DNA of 64,000 nt from Metellina segmentata (GCA_947359465.1 OX375881.1:115130738-115194737); one strand, 5' to 3'; positions 1 through 10,499 are shown, counted from the stretch's first letter. A program made the numbers and translations. Notes: generated by a model not told the origin, from the sequence alone.

Positions 1-652
1 CTCTAGGTAACTAAAAATAGTTTTTACCCATAGGAATTTCTTTTTTTTTTGTAGCAGTTCGAAGTGCAGCTCCACGACCCAAATAAATGTAGATAACTCG
101 AGTAAATGTCCAATTTGGCTGTATCATAAGCCAAAACCGACCAGCGAAGAAATTTTGGATGCAACTGAAGAACGCGTCAAGACTGTGAATAGTTCAAGAC
201 AATTCAAGCAGGAGGTTTAAACCCTAGACTAGGTATCTCGCCCAATATATGGTCTATTCTCCTAATGACATCTCCTCTAGTCATTGCTGCCTTATACTCC
301 ACGGCGAATGAAGTTCCAATTAGGAAAAAAAAGTTGTTCCTTTTAGCAGTACTGTTGGCAATTTGGACCAGGTTTTTGCAAAAGAGGCCGTTGACGGGGA
401 AGTTATCGACGCGAAGATAAACCCCCAAGAGACTTTAAACATGGCCACACAGAAGGCTTCCAGGTAGTAATCAGTCAAGTCGATTGTCTGGAATATTCGA
501 GATGAATCCATGGTGTAGAGGCTTCGATTAATGTAATCTTTCCGACTCTTAAATGCTGCTCTAAAACTCATTCTGTTACAATATTCCGCTGTAGAGCAGA
601 CTGTGACACACTAGCTCGTAAAACGCAGCAAGGTTTGCTAATCTTGAATCGC
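1..652. other. No supported gene
   Basis: Unassigned AT-rich sequence. Short open frames on the minus strand have no recognisable motif and overlap each other. Confidence 0.5.
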
Positions 653-677
653 CAAAAAAAAAAAAAAAAAAAAAAAA
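653..677 (+). repeat. Poly(A) run
   Basis: An uninterrupted run of 25 A. It could be an old retroposon tail, but no element body was recognised next to it. Confidence 0.9.
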
Positions 678-872
678 CGAACCATTTTTATAAGTGTTTT
701 TTTTATTTCTATATTCTATACTCCTTTCATGCTATGTTCCCTAAGTACAAAATTATATTCAGTGTTCTGCAACACAACTCCAAGCAATTGCAATTATTCA
801 ATACTGTAATGAATACTGAATGAATATTGTGAATAATGTAATGAATATTGAATACTGTTCAATGTTGAAATA

Positions 873-1130
873 CACAATCCAGTCACATTAATGTGACCAC
901 CACCTACTTTCGACGTCAACGTGAAATAACCAATCACAAAAGGCAAGTGGCAGCACATTGCAGTGGAGTGTATATAGAGGATGTCCTGGGGCATCGGAAA
1001 GCATTTCAATCGTTGGCGTAATGCAGAAACGTAGCGATTTATCCGACGTCCAAAAGGGCATGATTATTGGCTTTCGGGCCAAGGGTGGAAGCATTTCGGA
1101 AGCGTCTAATTTTGTGAACTGTTCGCGTCT
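873..1130 (+). mobile_element. Tc1-like element, truncated left end
   Basis: The sequence after the TA at 871-872 matches the left end of the element at 2459-3685, including the palindrome TCACATTAATGTGA inside the terminal repeat. Similarity stops at about 1130, just after the first helix-turn-helix of the transposase frame. The rest of the element and its right terminal repeat are missing. Later unrelated DNA follows. Confidence 0.85.
1021..1130 (+). pseudogene. Tc1-like transposase, N-terminal stub
   Basis: The frame starts at an ATG and gives the start of a Tc1-type DNA-binding domain (DLSDVQKGMIIGFRAKGG and on). It agrees with the copy at 2.6 kb apart from a few substitutions. The reading frame then runs into unrelated sequence and stops at 1161. 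No catalytic domain is present, so this cannot make an active transposase. Confidence 0.75.
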
Positions 1131-1540
1131 GCAGGCATTTTGTCCGAATTCTGAAAATTGAAGTAAAATCAAAAACAGAGGTAAAGCATACTAATCGGCT
1201 AAATATGTATTACATATTTATAATAAAACACACATCAAAATTAATTAACTTATTTTATTTAAAAACAAGGCATACTTTCAGAATTTGCAATTCTGGCCGA
1301 TCCCTTTTGAAGTTAAATATTTTGTCATTGACATAGAAGATGTGTTATTTATAAAGTGTTTGTGTTAATTTGGGGCGGTGTAGGGAGGTTGTTCCATAGC
1401 AAAAGAAGAAAAAAAGGTTGTCAAGGAGAGCGCTTTGCACTGCAGAACATCGTAACTTATGATTGAAAAAAAATCGACCAAAATTTTGATAAAATGAAGG
1501 AAAAATTGTTCTACAAAGAGTTTGTTTGTTCTGCGAAGAC
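1131..1540. other. No supported gene
   Basis: AT-rich filler between a transposon fragment and a SINE. No coding or RNA feature seen. Confidence 0.5.
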
Positions 1541-1816
1541 GTACGTCGCAGTTTTAAGCACCTTCTGCTCCCGGGCTCTGTTCGAATCCAACCAAAGACA
1601 GTCTAAATCTGTCTTGGCTTCAAATGTCATCACGTTGGAGTGGTGTGAAAGTTTAGTGAGTGGGGTTTCAGTTCATGTGTGACCTATCATCTGACTGTGG
1701 TTCGAAATTACGTGGTGTAGTCCTCGATCTATCAATTCGGGGGATTCATTCCGGACCGTCGCCAATAGACCACGGTGATGCTCCAGTAAGACGTTCGTTT
1801 AAATAATTACCTACCA
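1541..1816 (+). repeat. SINE, head type B, diverged
   Basis: Carries the shared SINE body (the segment reading AAATCTGT then a TGTGAAAGTTT-like stretch, a CATCTGAC motif and a terminal GACGTT). It has a degraded tRNA-like head with a GTTCGAATCCAA B-box. The many substitutions suggest an old copy. Confidence 0.75.
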
Positions 1817-1825
1817 TTCATACTT

Positions 1826-2337
1826 TGGTGTCGTAGCAAAATTGTATGAGCAACAGATTAGCAACTAGCGTGTTGCGAGTTCGAAACTCAGTCTAGCGAA
1901 AGACCGACGTGTACACGGGGGCTGATGCACGTTAAATCTGTCGTAGCCTCAAATGTCCTCAAGCTGGTGAGGAAGTCTGGAGAGTGATGTGCGAGTTAAT
2001 GTGTTGTTATCGTTATCCGGCAGTGGTTCAAAATGACGTTGTGCTGTCCTCGGATCTTTCCCATAGGTAATTGGTAATTTTAGTTAACGTCGTACTAGAG
2101 CAACACAACGGGCTATTGACGACGGTCCGGGATCAGTCCCTTAAGTGAAAGATCCGAGGACAACACTTCGTAATTTTGAACCACGGTCAGATGACGAAAC
2201 AACACCTGAGCTGGCACCCCACTCTCCAAACTTCCACGCCAACCCAACGTGAGGCTTTCCCATAGGAGATTGATTCCAAAGAGTCGTCAATAGCCCGTTG
2301 TGTTGCTCTAGTACGACGTTAATTAAAATTACCTTAT
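1826..2337 (+). repeat. SINE, head type B, split by a younger SINE
   Basis: The head and body run from 1826 to 2067 and resume at 2255 with the 3' part, ending in AATTACC. The gap is occupied by an opposite-strand SINE. The first fragment has the GAGTTCGAAACTC B-box and the GTGTACACGG stretch typical of the B-headed copies. Confidence 0.85.
2068..2254 (-). repeat. SINE, 5'-truncated, inside another SINE
   Basis: Minus-strand copy that lacks the tRNA-like head. It is flanked by a perfect 12-bp duplication, CTTTCCCATAGG, at 2056-2067 and 2255-2266. The 3' tail is a short TTACCA-type repeat. Truncation at the 5' end plus a target duplication is the signature of target-primed reverse transcription. 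Confidence 0.93.
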
Positions 2338-2458
2338 CTGTGGAAAGAAAAATAATTTTCTTAAATGGTTCTACGCTTTGGCGATTTGAGGTTGGAAAGC
2401 TAGCAATTGGCGACAAATGATTTCCCAGGAAAATCCTCATTCGATAGCGTAGGAAATA

Positions 2459-3685
2459 CACAATCCAGTCACATTAATGTGACCAACACCTTCTTTCGAC
2501 GTCAACGTGAAATAACCAATCACAAAAGACAGGTGGCAGCACACTGCAGTGGAGTGTATATATAGGATATCCTAGGGCATCGGAAAGCATTTCAATCGTT
2601 GGCCTAATTCAGAAACATAGCGATTTATCCGACGGCCAAAAGGGCATGATTATTGACTTTCGGGCCAAGGGTGGAAGCATTTCGGAAACGGCTAATATTG
2701 TGAACTGTTTGCGTGCCGCCGTGGTAAAAGTATACCATGCATGGCAAAATGGCACTGTCTAAAATCAGCGGCACATGTGGTGCACCACGGGCTATAGATG
2801 ACAGAGGCGAACGAAGGCTACGGAGATGCGTTCGGGCGAATAGACGTGCAACTGTTGAGCAACTGACCGCCCAGATGAACCAATAGGCTACCAAGAGTGT
2901 ATCCTCAACAACGGTTCAGCGAACGTTCCTGCGCATGGGCCTCCGCAGCAGACGCCTGGTTAATGCACCTATGCTGACTGCTGTTCAACGGCGACGAAGG
3001 CTGGAATTTGCACACCAGTACCGCAACTGGACGTCCACAGAGTGGCGACAGGTGGCTTTTTCCGATGAATCACGTTTTATGCTCCATCAGACAGATGGAC
3101 GTTGGCGTATACGGCGTGAAACGTCTGAAAGCAAACATCCTGCAACAGTTACCGGAAGGATCCAAGCTGGAGGAGGGAGCATTATGGTTTGGGGAATGTT
3201 TTCCTGGCATTCACTGGGTGCACTCATTATTGTGGAAGGCACGATGGATCAGCACAAGTACGCATCTGTCCTTGCGGACCATGTCCACCCCTACATGCGA
3301 ATTATTTTTCCTCGGAATGATGGCATTTACCAGCAGGACAATGCGATGTGTCATACAGCTCGCAGTGTATGTGCGTGGTTCGAAGAGCACCAGGATGTGT
3401 TTACCCTACTCCCCTGGCCAGCAAACTCACCGGATTTAAATCCAAACGAGAATCTGTGGGACCACCTCGATCGGGTTGTTCGCGCCATGGATCCTCAGCC
3501 GCAGCTGGCCACGGCACTGGAGTCGGCATGGCTCAAGATCCCAGTGAACACCTTCAGAAGCCTAATTGACTCTACCTAATCACCTGAAACCTACTTTACT
3601 CCTGCACGTCTCGCAGCGGTCCGCTCTGCCAAAGGTGGTTATTCTGACTTTTGAAAGGTGGTCACATTAATGTGACTGGACTGTG
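2459..3685 (+). mobile_element. Tc1/mariner element with DD36E spacing
   Basis: A complete 1,227-bp element between TA dinucleotides at 2457-2458 and 3686-3687. The terminal inverted repeats are about 26 bp: CACAATCCAGTCACATTAAT at the left, and the complement of the right end differs by one base. The inner part of each terminal repeat is the palindrome TCACATTAATGTGA. The single gene it carries is broken. Confidence 0.95.
2592..3579 (+). pseudogene. Tc1/mariner transposase, DD36E type, broken
   Basis: The N-terminal frame (HSDLSDGQKGMIIDFRAKGG) gives a helix-turn-helix but meets a stop near 2758. A frame change there and a TAG near 2885 separate it from the open catalytic part at 2935-3579 (214 aa). 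In that part the first Asp is in FSDESRF, the second in QQDNAMCHTA and the Glu in NPNENLWD. I count 36 residues between the last two, against 34 in classical Tc1. The three acidic residues are kept, but at least two lesions remove function. The spacing suggests the Incomer-like (DD36E) branch; a phylogeny would be needed to be sure. Confidence 0.88.
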
Positions 3686-3687
3686 TA

Positions 3688-3991
3688 TCTCTACCACTCA
3701 TCAAGCGAGAGGATTTTTACAGTGTTGCGTTTCACGATCTAGTCTGTGTAACACCTGAACAATCATTTTTAAAATTTTAAAACAACCTGCAACTCCTTTG
3801 TGCTACCTGTGTGTCGGCTTTATACCGATGATATGGTATAGTATTCAAAATTTACATCACTTCTAAGATTTTTAATTTATAAAATTCAAACTGATACATG
3901 GAAAGTAAGTAGATGGTGTCCTGTCGCTGCATTTTGCTTGCAGTATCCACAAATGAAGATAAAAGATTCAATCATCCAAGATAAAAACGAG
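3688..3991. other. No supported gene
   Basis: Unassigned sequence between a transposon and a SINE fragment. Confidence 0.5.
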
Positions 3992-4133
3992 GTACCTCCT
4001 CAGGTGTTGACCTCGTCATCTGACCATGATTAAAAATAACGAGGTGTTGTCCTTGGATCCTTTCCTTTAAGGTTGATCGCGGACCCCCAACAACGACCTA
4101 TTGTGTTTCACCAGTGCGACTTAATTCAACTCC
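3992..4133 (+). repeat. SINE 3' fragment
   Basis: Only the 3' half is present: the CAGGTGTTGACCTCGTCATC stretch through to GTGCGACTTAATT. The head is missing. No target duplication was recognised. Confidence 0.75.
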
Positions 4134-5137
4134 ATACCAAGATAAAACTGAACGCTTAAAAAATACTGCATTGACCTGGTCACCACAGAAAAGCGCTCCG
4201 AATAGTTCTCATCGCGCTTCCTCCTGCCTTAAAAAGAAAACCGAAAATAAGCAATGAAATATTTGGAAATAGGGCTCGGCGAACAAAGGAGTTGTGGTCT
4301 CTTGTCATTTTCGTCAAATCCATATTTATGGTTCTCGATGGTTTCGAAGTCCAACACGAACACCTACCCCTCCTATACGATGTTTTGGAAAGAACGAACT
4401 GTTGAGTGATGAGGGGTATACCGCAGATGAGGTCACGAAGAGGTCCAATTACTTCATCAACACGTTCACATAATGCGTTTCATATAAGTAACACTCAATA
4501 AGTGTCAGTCATCTTTCGGTTCATTGAGTTCGTGTCTAAGGTAGCGGTGGTCAACGTTTGAATTTAAAGTTAATGCTTACGTGTCATTTTAAAATATATT
4601 ATATATAATTTTAAGCACTATAAGTGTGTGTAAACAATGTTTATGTTTAAGTAAAAAAAAAACCTCCGCTAACGTTTGTAATTCAAGTGCCAATCACGTG
4701 CAGACCGTATTCTTGAAAAATAATGATAACCAAATAAAAATCGCCATTGATATACTTTTGATAATTTAAATGCGACTGAAGATCATACAACAATTTAATA
4801 GATTGATCAGCGTTATTTGTCAATAGTGGGTTGGGTACTTTAACGGCGCAAGGTCCTGACCTCGCAAAGATGTGCCAAGCAATGTTTGTCAGTCAAGATA
4901 TTCAAATAAAGAAAGATTTTACTGATACAGAAGAGACATAAAGCCATATAGTGATGAGAACAAAACGTAATCCGTCTATAGCTTATTATATGACGAAACA
5001 CGTTAAGTGAAATTATTTGTTTAGTTTACAACCTTAAGTTTCTAAGAAACGCTAACCTCATCATACAACTCACCGCACGCTCTCACTCTATACACTCATA
5101 CATACACATGCTCAAAGAACAAGTTTCTTTCAGTTAC
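4134..5137. other. No supported gene
   Basis: About 1 kb of AT-rich sequence with no recognised coding, RNA or transposon feature. Confidence 0.5.
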
Positions 5138-5291
5138 GACAAAGCGATACAGGTATGAACTAAAAAGAATTACGATAAAGCGATACAGCAATGAACTAAA
5201 AAGAATTACGATAAAGCGATACAGCAATAAACTAAAAAGAATTACGATAAAGTGATACATCAACGAACTAAAAAGAATTACGATAAAGCGA
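5138..5291 (+). repeat. 36-bp tandem repeat, about 4 copies
   Basis: The unit reads AACTAAAAAGAATTACGATA followed by AAGCGATACAGCAATG. It occurs about four times with one to three changes per unit. Looser copies of the GCGATACAGC core continue to about 5390. No open frame spans it. Confidence 0.9.
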
Positions 5292-5787
5292 TGCTAGGGA
5301 CGAAAAGGAAGCGCTACACAACAAGGGGAGCGATACAGCGAGAGATGAGAAAAAGCGGGATATACCGATGGGAGCTATACAGCGACGGACGAAGATAATT
5401 TACTTGCTAGAGAAAAAAAGTGCAAATATCACATTGTATCAATTTTATTATTTGAAATGCTCAAAAATTACAATACGATAAAAAGGTTTTGTATTTTGGC
5501 AGGTCGTTTATGATTTTAAAAATTTCCTTTTGGGGACTAATCTATGAACACCCCTACCACCTTCTTAACTTGGTTACGTTTATAAATGAATTTCGCATTG
5601 TGCTAGAACAGCCCATGGAAAAAGAGCAAGGTAACAGAAATGAGACAGATGATCTTTGAACTCCTAATTTCAGTTGATATTGTTAACCCTTCGGTCAAGT
5701 GGACACCCAGACCAAATCTAAAAGACCATGTTTTTCCCAAGTCCATAAGTAATCATCTCCTGTTCATCCAGCAACTGTTCCTCAACT
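5292..5787. other. No supported gene
   Basis: Sequence after the 36-bp repeat with occasional GCGATAC-like remnants, then unassigned DNA. Confidence 0.45.
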
Positions 5788-6372
5788 GTACTCACGTTGG
5801 ATGGGGTGGAAGTTCGGATAGTGCGGTGCCAGCTCAGGTGTTGACTTAACTCCATGAGTAATGGTAATTGTTGTTAACGTCGTACTAGAGCAACACAACG
5901 GGCTATTGACGACGGTCCGGGATCAGTCCCTTAAGGGAAAGATCCGAGGACTACACCCCGTAATTTTGAACCACGGTCAGATGCCGAAGCAACACCTGAG
6001 CTGGCACCCCATTCTCCAAACTTCCACGCCAACCCAACGTGAGGACTTTCGGCCACGACAGATTTAAGGTGCACCAGCCGCCTCTACACCATACGCTTAC
6101 AAACATCCATGCCCAGACCCGGATTCGAACCGGGAACCTTACGATCTAGAGGCTAACACCTTAACCATTATACCGGTTTGTCGGCTCTCCGTCATGGGAT
6201 AGCAAACCCTTAGATTGGGTTTACGTTAAACAAAATTTCACATCTCAGGTGTTGACCCCGTCATCTGACCGAGGTTCAAAATGGCGTTGTCCTCGGATCT
6301 TTCCGTTCTGGTTTGATACCGGACCGTCACCAATAGCCCATTGCGTCGCTGCAGTACGACGTAAATTAAAAT
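5788..6372 (+). repeat. SINE split by a 398-bp insertion
   Basis: A plus-strand SINE body runs from 5788 to 5845 and resumes at 6244, ending with TTCCTACCTACC. The two halves share CTCAGGTGTTGAC (5833-5845 and 6244-6256), a 13-bp target duplication. The insert contains a full minus-strand SINE plus about 58 extra bases on its tRNA-head side. Confidence 0.8.
5858..6185 (-). repeat. SINE, head type A, full length
   Basis: Complete copy on the minus strand. It has the tRNA-like head with B-box GGTTCGAATCC (seen here as its complement near 6122) and the 3' TAATGG tail repeat. It lies inside another SINE. The head end is followed by 58 bp that are not part of the usual SINE. Confidence 0.9.
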
Positions 6373-6771
6373 TCCTACCTACCAGCTCCAGAGTTTAAAT
6401 ACTTCAGCATGATTTTTGTAGGAACCGTCCATTGTTCTCCTCTCCAAGTGGCGTGCAGAGCAGGTGCACGCCACTGGACACAGCACAGCAGACACCGAGG
6501 ATGCCAATTTATGGAGAGCAGGGGGGAGCGCGAGCGGCGGCGCCACCTGGGCGGGAATGCAACGCCAACTGCTTCAAACTATGTTCACGCTCTGTCACAC
6601 CGCAGAGAAAACCACAATGAAAAATTATCATCGTCCTCTGAGAGCTATTCTGGGAACTGGAAGAGGCACAAGCCGCAAGAGAAGATGACCGCGTGCCTCT
6701 TTTGTTGCTCACCCTCTCTCTCTCTCTGCACATTCCCTCTCTGCATATCCGAGGAATCCTTTTCCTGATCC
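6373..6771. other. GC-richer unassigned segment with a short (TC)n run
   Basis: More GC than its surroundings, with a (TC)n run at about 6712-6726. Overlapping open frames on both strands reflect base composition. No domain was recognised, so I do not call a gene. Confidence 0.45.
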
Positions 6772-7098
6772 GCCGACCAACCGGTCTGGTGGTTAAGGTG
6801 TTAGCATTTAGATTGAAAGATTCATGGTTCGAATACGGGTCAGTGGATAAATGTTTATAAGCGTATGGTGTAGAGGCGGCTGGCGCACCTTAAATCTGTC
6901 GTGGCCGAAAGTCATCACGTTGGGCTGGTGTGGACGTATGGAGATTGGGGGACCAACTCAGGTGTTGCCTCGTCATCTAACCGTGGTTTAAAATGACGTG
7001 GCGTTATTCTTAGATCTTTCCCTTAGGGAATTGATCTCGGACCGTGGTCAATAGTCCATTGTGTGACTCTAGTACGACGTTCCTTAAAAATTATTTCG
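6772..7098 (+). repeat. SINE, head type A, full length
   Basis: Head from GCCGACCAACCGGT through the 3' GACGTT. Flanked by CCTGATCC at 6764-6771 and 7099-7106, an 8-bp probable target duplication. Moderately diverged from the youngest copies. Confidence 0.88.
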
Positions 7099-7230
7099 CC
7101 TGATCCCTTGCCCTGGTGGTCGGTGCTTTTGAATGTCGAAACATCTCTGGACACTGGGTTAGTTCGTTGGGCCATATTTAGTCCAGCCACCCCAAACACA
7201 AGATAGGCAGTTATTCAATTGACATCGCGA

Positions 7231-7559
7231 CGACCAACCGGTATAGTGGTTAAGGTGTTAGCCTCTAGATCGGAAGGTTCCTGGTTCGAATCCGGGTACG
7301 GGCATGGATGTTTGTAAGCGTATGGTGTAGAGGCGGCTGGTGCACCTTAAATCTGTCGTGGCCGAAAGTCCTCACGTTGGGTTGGCGTGGAAGTTTGGAG
7401 AGTGGGGTGCCAGCTCAGGTGTTGCTTCGTCATCTGACCGTGGTTCAAAATTACGAGGTGTTGTCCTCGGATCTTTCCCTCAAGGGACTGATCCCGGACC
7501 GTCGTCAATAGCCCGTTGTGTTGCTCTAGTACGACGTTAACTAAAATTACCATTACCAT
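7231..7559 (+). repeat. SINE, head type A, near-consensus full-length copy
   Basis: The best plus-strand example. A-box TAGTGGTTAAGG at 7244-7255 and B-box GGTTCGAATCC at 7283-7293 form a pol III promoter in a tRNA-like head of about 75 bp. A body of about 240 bp follows, and the end is a short ATTACC repeat rather than poly(A). Tails of short tandem repeats are typical of SINEs copied by CR1/L2/RTE-type LINEs. Each copy gives a spurious open frame of about 67 aa that is not a protein gene. Confidence 0.95.
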
Positions 7560-7786
7560 AAAATTAAAAGAAGCGCATAAACGGGCCAATTTTTCTGAAA
7601 ACTCAAATTTCATTTTAAAAAGTCTTGTGGAGAGTGTGCACATGATAAGCTATTTTGCTCCAGGAACGGTCCTAACATACTCCTGAAAGGTATTTCTACA
7701 CGCATTCTGCGATAAAAATGTTAAAAGACACAGAGAGATTCATGGACAGTCTAGAAATTTGATATGCAAAACATTAAAAAAAAATG

Positions 7787-7823
7787 AAATGCGCATTTCC
7801 CAATGAATGGGAAATGCGCATTT
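7787..7823. repeat. Perfect 16-bp hairpin
   Basis: The arm AAATGCGCATTTCCCA at 7787-7802 is repeated exactly as its inverted complement at 7808-7823 with a 5-nt loop. Each arm also contains the palindrome AAATGCGCATTT. No flanking element was recognised. Confidence 0.9.
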
Positions 7824-8249
7824 TGAGGCTTATTGAAGAGGGATCAGATGAAAGTAATTTATTCTCTCCTTGATTGTCGTTTTCTTATATCCTCTCATAA
7901 AACAGTTAAATAATTTTATTTGTTGGTCCAAAGATTTCCTTTTCCAATCAGTATCTAAGCTTCTCAATTTCAAGTACGACAAAGATTCATTAAACTTATC
8001 AAATTCAATCATTTTTAATATGTACATAGTTTCCAAATCAATCTTTTTGATTTTATTTTTAGACATAGATTTTGAAAAAAATCAAAATGTATATATATCG
8101 CATAAACATGCTGAGATCGACTTTAAAAGTCCCTATCATTGTCAAAAATTCAAGTAAAGGGGTCAAAAATTAAGTAGAGAATATTGTTTCTTCAGTTGCG
8201 CTAACCCGCAACCCTTCCCACCGGGATAACGCAGCCGTTCTCTTTTCGG
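7824..8249. other. No supported gene
   Basis: AT-rich. Overlapping small frames on opposite strands at 7830-8157 are lysine/leucine-rich and have no motif. Confidence 0.5.
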
Positions 8250-8700
8250 TATGTAGGTATTGAATTAACGTAGCGTTGAGTCGACATCGAGGGCCATAGG
8301 CGACCGTTCGGGATCAAAACAACAACACAACGTCATTTTTAACCAGTCAGGTAACAACATAAGTTTGGATTTACGATTGGGATAAGTAGGTATTTAATTA
8401 ACGTCGCAGTAAAACAACATAACGGGCTATTGGCGACGATCTGGGTTGAGATTCGACTAGATTTAGGGGTTTTATGGCATTATCTTGAGGAGATATCTCG
8501 TCATCGAGATATTGACAACGTCTTGACGGTGTCTTCGTCAGATTTGGATCGACGAAATATTTCATCAAAGCTTTTCGGTGAACTTCTCGAAATAAGATGT
8601 TTTTGATCAGATAGTTAGATCAGTCCACTGGAGGAACGTGATATTGGTGATATTCCGGGATCAACCCCCGAAGGGAAAGATCAGAGGAAAACATCACAAT
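8250..8700 (-). repeat. Old SINE fragments with an inserted GATATCTCGTC-type segment
   Basis: Minus-strand SINE 3' ends occur at about 8250-8360 and 8385-8448 (TTTAATTAACGTCGC). The second resumes at about 8655-8700 with GGGATCAACCCCCGAAGGGA. The intervening 8449-8654 carries GAGATATCTCGTCATC motifs like the piggyBac-type MITEs of this window, but without clear ends. Confidence 0.6.
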
Positions 8701-8957
8701 GCCAAATTTTTTGTCGTAGTAAAAATGGGAAAAGTTACATTTATTATTCCCTAAAATTTAATTTATGGGAATAAAGGTGCATTTATTTTGGATACACTAA
8801 AATTCTAAAATAAATTATTCATAAAAAAAATGAAAAAAAAAAAAATCAGAATTTATTGACAATTTTAGTCGTGTACATTAGTATTATAATACATCATTAA
8901 ATACAAAAGAACGTTGACGTCGTTGTAATGGCTGATCCGTGGCCATTAATTTCTTTA
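8701..8957. other. No supported gene
   Basis: Very AT-rich with A-runs. Nothing recognised. Confidence 0.5.
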
Positions 8958-8963
8958 ACATTG

Positions 8964-9298
8964 AGTAATGGTAATGGTAATTTTAGTTAACGTCGAACTA
9001 GAGCAACACAACGGGCTATTGACGACGGTCCGGGATCAGTCCCTTAAGGGAAAGATCCGAGGACAACACCTCGTAATTTTGAACCACGGTCAGATGACGA
9101 AGCAACACCTGAGCTGCCACCCCACTCTCCAAACTTCCACGCCAACCCAACGTGAGGACTTTCGGCCACGACAGATTTAAGGTGCACCAGCCGCCTCTAC
9201 ACCATACGCTTACAAACATCCATGCCCGGACCCGGATTCGAATCAGGAGCCTTCCGATCTAGAGGCTAACACCTTAACCACTATACCGGTTGGTCGGC
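8964..9298 (-). repeat. SINE, head type A, full length
   Basis: Near-consensus minus-strand copy with two to three TAATGG tail units at 8964-8980 and the head ending GGTCGGC at 9298. Few substitutions, so probably young. No clean target duplication was found. Confidence 0.93.
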
Positions 9299-9448
9299 AT
9301 TCCTCTCTGGGTGTATTACTCTCTCATGTGTCAGTTAAACCTTTATTGTGTTCACACATTTTTTAGACAATGTATATTGTATTCACAAAACTAAATTACA
9401 TAAGTTTCTTGTATTTTAAATGTTCTATTTGATAGCACTTATTCTAAA

Positions 9449-10499
9449 CTATCTTTCGACACCGTAATTTCCTGGTTAATAATGCCTTTTGAAGTGTCAG
9501 AAGAGGTATTCTATCCCATTCCTCCTGAACAGCTTTCCAGAGTCCTGTAAGGGTTGTGGGATGACGTTTGGATAATACAGATTTTAAAAGTCCGAAAGCA
9601 CAAAATCCATAGGTGATACATCGGGAGATTTAGTAGGGATATCAGTGAAGGGTATGGCCTTGATACCGGTTTTTTGTTCCATTTCTTTTAGGAAATTTAC
9701 AGTGGATTTTGATGTGTGACTGCTAGCTTTGTCTTGATGGAGTTCCACAGATTGATGGCACTGTGGGTAAAGCGATGATATTTTATTCAGAAAAATTGGC
9801 GATAAAATATGTTGCTGATAGTATTTGGAGTTAATCTTGACATTTTTTCCCACTCTCTTTATTTTTAACTTGCAATTATATGAAAAACCAGCAACAATCA
9901 TGAATCCCTTAGATAAACTTTCTTTCGATTCTATGAATCATGTACTTAAATTTTTGTCTCCCCTTTTATGATAATAAATGGTTCTTTTTTTTTTGCTGCA
10001 ATCATTTAAATACACCCATGATTCATATATTGTGACAATTTGTTTCCATTTTTCTTTGGATAAGTGCTTCTCATATAGAATTCGGCAGCGTGTCCTGCGT
10101 TCAGCGATATGCTTTGGAGAAAGACGATGCACATTGCGTTTTTTCGCTTTCTTAAGATTTAAATCAACGTTTATCATTTTGTTTACAGTGGACACCGAGC
10201 ATTTTAATGATTTTGTAACTGTTCTTTGACTAGGGGGATTTTCTTTTAACATTAAACAACGTACCTTTGCAATAGTCGAAGATGTCCGTTTCTTCCTTGG
10301 ATACTTGTTTGGAATTTTTGTCCCACTTGAGGCTCCAATTTGACGTTTTTTTCCTCTCTTGTTGACGATATTACCTATCGACGCTTTCGATATCACAAAA
10401 CCATGACTCACCTCGTTTTTGGGTAACGGAATATGAATATTTCTCTTCGAAAAGAGCATAAATATAGCCTTCGAACCACTGCTTCGTTAAAAACGCCAT
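9449..10499 (-). pseudogene. Tc1/mariner transposase, DD41D (rosa-like), broken
   Basis: Starting at the ATG complementary to 10497-10499, the N-terminus (LTKQWFEGYIYALFEEK) shifts frame near 10430. A long frame at 10459-9584 follows, interrupted by one in-frame TGA at 9938-9940. A further shift near 9584 leads to the C-terminus, which ends at 9449 (RCRKIV). The second catalytic Asp is in LHQDKASSHTSK and the third acidic residue is the Asp of SPDVSPMDF. I count 41 residues between them, the DD41D spacing of rosa-type elements. About 350 residues in all is normal for the family. With three lesions it is inactive. Inverted ends could not be recognised. Confidence 0.85.

Noticed and set aside
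6121..6180. tRNA genes (A-box and B-box with GGTTCGAATCC)
   Set aside because: These are SINE heads. The cloverleaf cannot be completed, and every hit continues into the same SINE body.
7308..7540. Repeated open frames of about 67 aa (starting MFVSVWCRGGWC and similar) at many places
   Set aside because: They are SINE copies read by chance. The same frame appears on whichever strand the SINE lies, and it ends with the repeat.
8505..8520. GAGATATCTCGTC words as operator-like regulatory sites
   Set aside because: They recur inside piggyBac-type MITEs and their fragments, so they are part of a repeat and not a regulatory signature.
9978..10229. 83-aa plus-strand frame
   Set aside because: Antisense shadow of the DD41D transposase pseudogene.
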